A DNA stretch of 64,000 nucleotides, taken from assembly GCA_025200525.1 (NCBI GenBank), contig CM045758.1, forward strand, positions 60,824,649-60,888,648. Direction: 5' to 3'. The DNA is from Camellia lanceoleosa. Its lineage: Eukaryota > Streptophyta > Magnoliopsida > Ericales > Theaceae. This document shows positions 56,558-64,000 of the stretch, piece by piece; within the stretch, counting starts at the first letter, position 1, and each line of letters begins with the position of its first letter. The notes below the pieces were generated by a model, which was not told the origin of the DNA, did not search any database, and worked only from the letters and a program-made list of their open reading frames with translations. A program made the position numbers and the translations under genes.

Positions 56558-56567
56558 CTTTATAAAG
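56558..56567 (-). promoter_or_regulatory. TATA box of the antisense DUF7745-like gene
   Basis: CTTTATAAAG, 57 bp upstream of the minus-strand ATG at 56501, with a pyrimidine-rich leader between. Spacing and composition are those of a plant promoter. Confidence 0.6.
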
Positions 56568-56579
56568 GATAAGGTTATG

Positions 56580-57085
56580 TGAGTGGCTGACAACTGTTGT
56601 TAGCTATCCAGCTGTACATCTTGGCCGGCTGGCTACCTTTCTCAGCCGGCCGTCCATTCTATTGGCTGACCGACCAAGTATGCGGGCAGTAGTGTTATGT
56701 CGGTCCCTCTTTGTTTTTGAGTCTTGTTTTGGGTCTTTTGTTTCTTGCAATTGTGAATAGTTGTATTTAGGTTGTTTTTACTTTGTATTTCCTTTATTGA
56801 TTTATATTCTATATTTTGGTCAGTTTAAGGCTCAATATCCAATTACGAACATCATTCAAATACGAGCATTTTCAATTTCAAATTTAGTTCTAATTTTATG
56901 CAAGTATAGTGTTATTCTCGAGATGCTGTACAAAAATGAAACTCCTTTTGTAAAACTGCAGGATTTGACCCCGATCAGAAAATACAAGTTTTCAAAGAAA
57001 AAAGTAACAAACCTATCTGAAGCTATATAAAGTTCTAAAACAAAGCAAAAGAAAAGAGTAAAAAGAGTGCAAAAATCGGTGTTAG
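56580..57085. other. Region between the two antisense genes
   Basis: GGCC-rich phrases (GGCCGGCTGGCTACC, AGCCGGCCGTCC) at 56610-56680, then AT-rich DNA. It may be promoter of the DUF7745-like gene or LTR sequence of the Tat element. No gene. Confidence 0.4.
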
Positions 57086-57089
57086 TCGC

Positions 57090-59440
57090 ATCAGGTGCGT
57101 CGAGAGGCCCTTTTCGTCCTCTTCCGTAGAGGGGACTCAAGATCAATGTCACCATCAGCACTGCTGTCATCAAAAGAGTTGGACTCATAGCCAATATCAT
57201 CATCTCCTCTCCCTAACCCAGAACCAGTCTCATCCTCCTCGTTCCCAAACTCGGAGTGCCCACTCACTGTCTCCTAAGTCCCGCTAGTCTCGGCATTATG
57301 TCCACTCAAAATCGGCTCCGAGGATGAGGAAGTCTCCTGCGCCTAGGACTCTATGCTCTGACTCCAGGCACCCCTACCTCTACCCTGACCTCTACTCTCG
57401 GCCCAGCCGCCTACAGGAGCCTGTTTACCTCTTATCCTCGTAACCGGAGGAGGTGCCGTTGGTGTCGCCAATGCTGCAAGTGCAGATAGAGGCTAAAAGT
57501 AAGAAATAGAGTATCAGAACAACATCGGTATAGAATCAGTATGAGTATGGTAAATCAGAATAGTATTAGTGCGGGATCAATATGAGTATGGTAAATCAGA
57601 ATAGTATAATGCAAAATCAGTATAAGTATGAATCAGTATGTCAGATACATGAGAAAAGCAGAATACCTGACAACCAAGGAGAGTAAGTAATGTCTCCCTC
57701 CTCCACACCATGTGAATCAAAGAGCTGACCAACTGAAGGAGGCCGTCTACATAACCCACTAGCACCTGCAAATGAGTTTAAACATCAATATATAGAAAAG
57801 GGAATGTAAAATAGAAACTGCAAGACAAAGTACATACCAGCTACACATCAGGGTCCCTGACGTACTCGTGCTCCTCCTTCGGGTGCTCAATTAAAATCTG
57901 AGGCTGTCCCACTCGGTCACCAATGTGTGATCGCGGTCGAAATCACAGAAAGACCTACAACATGTACAGCGAGAGATAGCCCCCTCCAGCTTCAAGGTCG
58001 GTCGCGTGAGGAGCTCCTCTGGCAATGGGTGCATCTGCAGCACCTCCTGCATAAGCTCTAGTCAGGGGCGGCATGAGGTCGGTCCAGACGAACTCAACAT
58101 AGTCCCCAACCCCATGAAGAAGATCGACATCCTACCCGCCATGAACTGAACGATGGCCTCAACCGATAGACCATCGGTTGTCCTCATCGATGCAGGAAGA
58201 AGAGTAGAAACAATGGGGGTAGATAGGCCCAGGGTTTGGCATACGAACCTCTCCCCCAGATACCAGCTCCTGCAGAAAGAACCCTCTAGCAAGATCCATA
58301 ACCTGGAGATGTCCCAAGACCAGGCATAATCTTCCCTCGTCCCAGCTGGCATCATCACCTACGACTGCCAAGTCACCTGTAAACGGAGAATTCATAGTTA
58401 TCAGTTGTCTCAGTTGTTAGAGTGTAGGTCGAAGCAATAGAATTGAAAATAGAAATACAGCAAAAATTTATATGAGTTAAGATTACCTCACGCACTATCA
58501 CCGTATCGAAAAAACGACGGTAAGAGGCAAAGACAGTAACACCGCAGTGTCGAAGGTGGCACTTGCCGTCGTACCACCTTGAGTATGGCACAACAGCCTC
58601 TACCTCGTCTCTTTGCATAGGGGCAAGGGTGAGGAAATATGCATAGACCCAGAGTTGCAAGAAAAGATCAGTTTGTGAGTCAACAGGCAGAAACAGAAAT
58701 AAAGACAAAAAGTGCAAAGCATAAAACATAATGTATAAACAGAAGTGAACAGAAAATGCAGTAAGTACCTCCTAGGCTCTCCAGTAGTCTTCGACCTTGT
58801 TCCCTTTTTTGTGAAAATCAAAGCTCATATATCCGTATAGGATGGCAAGGCTAGCAACACTCCAATCATAGAACCAGACACATGGCAGGACCACCAAGGC
58901 ACTCAGTAGATACAGATCCACAGTATTCCACCTGTTCGCGAACAAGGTGGTACCGAAAAGGTAGATCAGAAATTTGCAAATGTACTGCTCAATCTCCTCC
59001 TGAGTCTTGGGTTGGCTTCCATGGAAGTGATCATAGAACCAGCTATAATGCACCATAGCCGACTTGTTTAGGGGAGGGCGTGCTCCGGGCAAATGTATCC
59101 AGGCTGCCTCTCACTAGCCTATGTCAATGTCAAAGGGGATCGGATCACCCCTTACTCTCAGTCCCGTGATCATGGAGAAGTCATACGAGGTCATCATCAT
59201 CTTTCCCGTAGAGGAGAACTGGAAGGCATTGGTGGTGTCCCACCACCTCTCCACTAAAGCACCGAGTAAGGCTTGACTAGCTTGTAGTCATGCGAGCCTT
59301 GAGCAGAATAGGCCGAAGCCTACCTCGTCCACTAGCTCTCTAACTCAAGCAGGAAGCTCCTGGTACCAATCTCTGGCAGTAACTGCTCTGTAGGCTCTCC
59401 ATGCAAGAGCATCACCCTGTGTTAAAAGAGGAATTTGTTA
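57090..59440 (-). pseudogene. Plant mobile domain (PMD) gene, several exons, decayed
   Basis: Minus strand. Exon near 59430-58770 begins after an AG acceptor with GDALAWRAYRAVTARDWYQE, then LLGALVERWWDTTNAFQFSS, MMMTSYDFSMITGLRVRGDP, TQEEIEQYICKFLIYLFGTT and DWSVASLAILYGYMSFD. This is the PMD pattern (PF10536). Further exons: 58690-58495 (YAYFLTLAPMQRDEVEAVVP), about 58382-57950 (two frames, indel), one at about 57770-57665, and a last one at 57480-57090 with an acidic Ser/Glu/Asp-rich tail ending in basic LRKRTKRASRR, possibly a nuclear signal. Stops near 59340, 59290 and 59115. PMD proteins occur in transposons and, domesticated, in MAIN/MAIL1-type silencing factors. Decay and location favour a transposon gene. 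Confidence 0.75.
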
Positions 59441-59459
59441 AGTGCATAGTAGATCAAAG

Positions 59460-59700
59460 ACTGTAATGAGAGAGAGAGAGGCGAGTAGAGAGTAAAAAGA
59501 GAGGAGCAGAGAGCAGAGAGTAGAGAGAGAGAAGAGTTGTGAGGAGGTTAGGGTTTGGTTTGGGGTATAGAGCATATATATATACATGGAGTATTTTGGT
59601 CATTTTACGTAAACTTACCCTTATAGATAAAGTATTTGAGCGCCTAAATTTTTGGTCAAACAAAATTCAAAATTAAATTTATAGACCGAGAATCTTTCTC
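59460..59700 (-). promoter_or_regulatory. Promoter and CT-rich leader of the PMD gene
   Basis: On the minus strand: TATATATATATGCTC (about 59568-59582), then CCCCAAACCAAACCCTAACC and a CT-rich leader, then an intron-like stretch ending CTCTTTTAACACAG before the first PMD codons. The block is similar to 2744-2960. Confidence 0.6.
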
Positions 59701-61554
59701 TTTTTTTTTCCATCTTTTCCAATCAAAAGAGATGAATAGCAATATATTTTTTCATCTATTTCCTTTTATTCAATCAAAAGAAATGGAAAATATTAGGCCT
59801 CCTTTTTTGATAATTTTTTTCTTTCCCAACTTGAGTATCTTTCATTTTTCTACTTTTTATTATTCTTGTATTTAGTGAAATTTCTCTCTTCTATTTTGAT
59901 AAATTCTTTGTATTTATTCATTTATTTATGTTATATTTGTTTTTATTAGTATGATTGTAATTTATTAAATTTTATTATAATGTAAAATAATAGAAAAAAA
60001 AAATTAAAAAAAAAATTGAGCACCTTTCCCGAAGCAAACGGTAAGCCAAGCCACTCGTGGTCCAGAAATATCACGCGAATTTGTCATTGACTAAGGTTAA
60101 GTTTGGCTATCCAAAATAATTATACATTTTTTTATAATTTTATTTTTTTCTATCACATCATTTTTTTATTTTTTTACACATTTTTTCGTAAAAAAATAAA
60201 AAATATACTTATTTAAATCATTCTAAAAAATCCCTAAATATAATGTATCATGTTCCTTCATATTTTTTAATTACTTAATATATAATTATGAATCTCAATC
60301 TCTTAATCAATCACAACCCACATAAGAAACCACGTATCATGCTGTAAAACAATCGAATAACTTCTCCCTATCAAGGATGGATAGACCTTGGGAGTTTGCA
60401 AACATATCACATCAGGGATGTCAAATTATACAGTGCCAAGTTGTGTTTTGCCTTTGAGCAGTGATTGAGAGCTTTAGAGTAGAGGTTCTAAAACTAATTT
60501 TGGTGATGTGAAAAATTAAAACTAAAAAAAAATAATTAAAATCAAAACATCATATTATAGCAAAGTTCATTTTCATTAGAACTTCTTTATTAGAGTTTCT
60601 AATCATTTTCGTTTGTGTTTATGTTGTGCCTCCATGCAAAAACTATAGTAATCCTCCTCCTAATTAACAAAATAAAAAATTAGATAATTTTTATATTAGA
60701 AAAAAATGAAAGCACCACTCCTTAATTTTTTAATAATTAACGTTTTATACTTATTTTAGCTATTATTAGGTCATAAGTTTTAAAGTTGTATCCTATCATA
60801 TGCTGCGGCATATTTGAAATAACTTATTGAGATTGTTTATAAATTTTACTTTTAAATTTTATATCAATATATTTAGTATTACAATTTTTACTTTGTAATT
60901 ATAATATAAAATAACTCAAATAATTTTTTTTAAAGTTAAAAACTTGTACTACATTCACACCATCCGTTATCATGGATATTGTGGGGTGTTTTGAAAACAT
61001 TCTAAAAAAATTATTTTTTTGACCTTTTAACTTTTCTACATAAAAAATTTACAAAAAAGTTAACTTTTTTAGCACAATAAAGCTAAAAAGCCACAAAAAA
61101 AAATTAAAAAGTCAATTTTTTATCAATTTTTCAAAACACCACTATGTGTCACACATGATATGAAATAACTTATCAATTAAACGTCAACAAATTATACTAG
61201 AGAAACGACATCAACAAACGTCATTAAAAACTTTTTGGAGAGTAATTATTTTAGTCAAAAAGTCACTATAAGTTGTCACATCACTCTCTCTATTTTTCTA
61301 TACATTTTTTCGGAAAAAATTAAAAAAACAAAGCCTTAATAACATTAATAAATTGCACCAAAATATCAATACCAATATAAGTTACGTTATTTACACAAAA
61401 ATTAACCACGAAATGAAAGGCAACAATTTCACATGAGTGGAGACCTACAAATATATATATATATATATTATTTATCTTATAAAAAAAATTATACTCAATT
61501 TTATAATTAGAGCTTGTGTGTTATAAACTTGAAAATTTTACAAATCAGTGCTAG
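59701..61554. other. AT-rich DNA with MITE relics
   Basis: No gene. 60098-60236 and 61215-61337 resemble the MITE family at 21232 (CATTTTTTCGTAAAAAAATA type interior). 60450-60600 resembles the MITE at 22164. Confidence 0.5.
60985..61140. mobile_element. 156-bp MITE
   Basis: Terminal inverted repeat GGTGTTTTGAAAA (left at 60985, right reverse complement ending at 61140) around AT-rich DNA with inner AAAAGTTAACTTTTTT-type palindromes. No clear target duplication. Confidence 0.6.
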
Positions 61555-62179
61555 CAGTGGCGGAGCTATGAAGGGGGGGCCACGTGCCCCTCTCAGGTTT
61601 TGGAAATTTTTTTGCTTTTTTTTTTTTTTTTTTTTTTGCATATAAGGATAATTTCTTAATGACATTTTTTAAATTACGAAAATAATGATGGTTATTTTAA
61701 TTGAAAATAAAAAAATTATAACAAATCACATTATTAAAAAAATTTAGTACAACAGTGATATCAAATCATCACTTACATGTAAACATAGTTAACTCCGATA
61801 CGAAAATGAGAAATTATTAAATTATTAATTATATTTAACAAGTATAATTGACCTTCCATGTGTTATTTTATTATTGATTAGTGATATCATATATCGATGA
61901 TAATGTAGTATCACTATTATTTATATATTATTATATAATCTATTATATGACATACAAGACTCTTCTGCATTGTCTATAATACACTAGTTACAAGTAATAC
62001 CATATATTTTCTATTTTAATTTATCACAAAGTCAATTGTAAAAACAAAAAAATATATATTAAATATTTAAGATTTTGTGCATAATATTAATTTAAAAATT
62101 ATTATCTATTATTATTGATTATGAGAGAAATAATTTCAAAATTTTAATTAACTAAACTATTTTTCTAACTCCGCCATTG
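61555..62179. mobile_element. Non-autonomous hAT-like element
   Basis: Terminal inverted repeats CAGTGGCGGAGCTATGA (left) and CAATGGCGGAGTTAGAA (right, reverse complement). Flanks AGTGCTAG (61547-61554) and AGTGGTAC (62180-62187) match in 6 of 8 bases, suggesting an old 8-bp duplication. 625 bp, AT-rich, non-coding, with a poly-T tract near 61617. Confidence 0.7.
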
Positions 62180-62187
62180 AGTGGTAC

Positions 62188-62530
62188 TATTTTAAAATAA
62201 TTATAAATTTATAAAAAAAATTATAACTTTAATTATTTGAATGTATAAAATTTACCATAAATCTGTAATTATTTTTTAAAACTAATGCTAATTTGTTATT
62301 TTCCTTTAAAAAAATTTATATGAAATAATTAGTACGGTCAATTACATCTTCATAGATGACAGTGCCAAGTTGCTCCGCCCAACTCATTGGAAAAGGACAA
62401 GGCTCGGAGCTCATAAGAGGATATGCTTCTCTCTCTCTCTCCTGTTAGGTAATGTTGTAGATTTCACACTCATGGTAAGATGTAAATTTTATATTTATGA
62501 ACGATATTTAATTATTTATCTAGTAAAAAA
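62188..62530. other. AT-rich DNA, no gene seen
   Basis: AT-rich sequence with a GC-richer patch at 62360-62450 (GTGCCAAGTTGCTCCGCCC). No gene. Confidence 0.5.
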
Positions 62531-63485
62531 TTTATGACTTATAATATTTTTCTTTCTATTAGATGAATTATTATATCGAAACATTACTCTACATTATTAA
62601 TGTGTCAAGTTATTTTTTAAAATCTTTAATAAAAAATATTCAGTATGTTTGGTTTGAGTTTTTTGGATTAAATTTTTTAAAAATTGAGTTTTTTTATTTT
62701 CGTATTCTTTTGTTTTTAGTGAATATTTTTTAAATTTTAAACATTTTTTTTACTTTTTTAGATGCACCTTAGTTAGATGTATCTAAAAAGTAAAAAATTT
62801 ATGAAAAAATATTTTTAAAAAATTAATAAATACATAGAAATACAAAAAAATATACTGAATTCTTGTATTTTTTTATATTTTTGGTATTTAGTGAATTTTT
62901 AAAAGATTTTTTTTTAATTTTTTTACTTTTTAGGTGTATTTATGTTATGTGTGTCTAAAAAGTAAAAAAAAAATTGTTTAAAATATTAAAAAAATTCAGT
63001 AGAAACAAAAAAATTTATGACTTATAATATTTTTCTTTCTATTAGATGAATTATTATATCGACACATTACTCTACATTATTAATGTGTCAAGTTATTTTT
63101 TAAAATCTTTAATAAAAAGTATTCAGTATGTTTGGTTTGAGTTTTTTGAATTAAATTTTTTAAAAATTAAGTTTTTTTATTTTCGTATTCTTTTGTTTTT
63201 AGTGAATAAACATTTTTTTTACTTTTTTAGATGCACCTTAGTTAGATGTATCTAAAAAGTAAAAAATTTATGAAAAAATATTTTAAAAAATTAATAAATA
63301 CATAGAAATATAAAAAAAATGTATTGAATTCTTGTATTTTTTTTGTATTTTTGGTATTTAGTGAATTTTTAAAAGATTTTTTTTAAAATTTTTTTACTTT
63401 TTAGGTGTATTTATGTTATGTGTGTCTAAAAAGTAAAAAAAAATTGTTTAAAATATTAAAAAAATTCAGTAAAAACAAAAAAATA
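62531..63485 (+). repeat. 483-bp tandem duplication
   Basis: Sequence from TTTATGACTTATAATATTTT at 62531 repeats at 63014, with a few substitutions and small gaps. Each copy contains palindromes around CTTTTTAGATGCACC / ATGTATCTAAAAAG and CTTTTTAGGTGTATT / GTGTGTCTAAAAAG. No coding capacity. Confidence 0.88.
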
Positions 63486-63498
63486 CGAAAAATAAGAA

Positions 63499-64000
63499 AG
63501 GCTCTGTTTGGTTATGCTTTTGAATTAATTTTCTACCCATGTTTTCTAGTATGATGTTTGGTTATCATTCTCAAATTAGTTTTCAAGCTCTCTGCGGAGA
63601 GCTCTGTGCTTTGCAGTGCTTTGCAGCCGTTGTTGGTCTTTGTATGAGAAGAATTTGTCTTCCGCCCGGATGTTCATGGGGACATCCACTAGGATGTCCT
63701 CCACTGTACACTCGAAATTTGTTTTTTTTTTTTTTTTTTTTTTTACAATTGACTTATATAATAAAAAAAATATTTTCTGAAAATTTTTAAATTTTTTATG
63801 TGCTTTAAAATAATTTTGAATTGTATGTTTAGTTACGAGTTGTAAATTTTTGTATCACATATCAAATGTCACATCAACAATTCCCCACTCAAATCAAACC
63901 TCTTTTCCAAAACTATTTTCAAAACTCTTTACCAAACAAATTTTCAACACTCAAATCATAATTCTACAACACACAAACTCAAAATACAACTCATACTCTC
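63499..64000. other. MITE-like end and AT-rich DNA
   Basis: Starts GGCTCTGTTTGGTTATGC, a Tourist-like terminus, and has a second GTTTGGTTAT at 63554. The other end was not identified and may lie outside the window. A poly-T run is at 63722-63744. No gene. Confidence 0.4.

Noticed and set aside
59454..59663. 69-codon minus-strand frame as a small gene
   Set aside because: It is the CT-rich leader of the PMD gene, and its Leu/Ser composition comes from the CT repeats.

Overview
This window looks like intergenic, repeat-dominated nuclear DNA of a flowering plant, most likely a dicot. The evidence is a strongly AT-rich background and plant-type transposons: Ty3/gypsy chromovirus (Tekay/Del-like) and Tat/Ogre-like elements, a DUF659-type hAT, a FAR1-like Mutator element, and plant mobile domain (PMD) and DUF7745-type sequences. 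I found no intact host gene, no tRNA or rRNA gene and no organellar insert. Every long coding signal belongs to a decayed mobile element.

Layout. 1-2241 is probably part of an old LTR. It is followed by a promoter-like CT-rich block (2244-2960) that recurs at 59460-59700. A degenerate 22-bp minisatellite starts near 3899 and is cut by a truncated LINE (4518-4900), a MITE (5778-6006) and a 14.5-kb Tekay-like retrotransposon on the minus strand (6484-21033). It resumes at 21034-21715. The Tekay element carries a 5.1-kb hAT transposon (9181-14319) in the 3' part of its pol gene. Next come a 588-bp solo LTR (22427-23014) and a 7.6-kb Mutator-like element (23259-30840). That element holds a three-exon FAR1-like transposase relic and, on the other strand, a GRF zinc-finger relic. 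A 567-bp direct repeat flanks it. 31.4-37.7 kb is a patchwork of MITEs, foldbacks and tandem repeats.

From about 37.7 kb a Tat/Ogre-like element runs on the plus strand: promoter near 38028, primer binding site 40942, gag, protease, reverse transcriptase, two RNase H domains, integrase. Two solo LTRs of the Tekay-related family interrupt it (46685-49293 and 52205-54705), the first exactly within the reverse transcriptase catalytic motif. Downstream of pol and antisense to it are a DUF7745-like gene with its own TATA box and introns (56501-55270) and a PMD gene (59440-57090), both decayed. The last 4.3 kb is AT-rich DNA with MITEs and a 483-bp tandem duplication.

Most striking signal. All four LTRs of the Tekay-related family (the two Tekay LTRs and the two solo LTRs) carry a CpG-rich cluster of the 10-bp palindrome CGCTCGAGCG. 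The palindromes are arranged as pairs spaced exactly 20 bp start to start, about two helical turns. A triplet spaced 11 bp also occurs. The spacing persists although the rest of the LTRs has diverged strongly. This looks like a conserved cis-regulatory or protein-binding array. Its function is inferred only.
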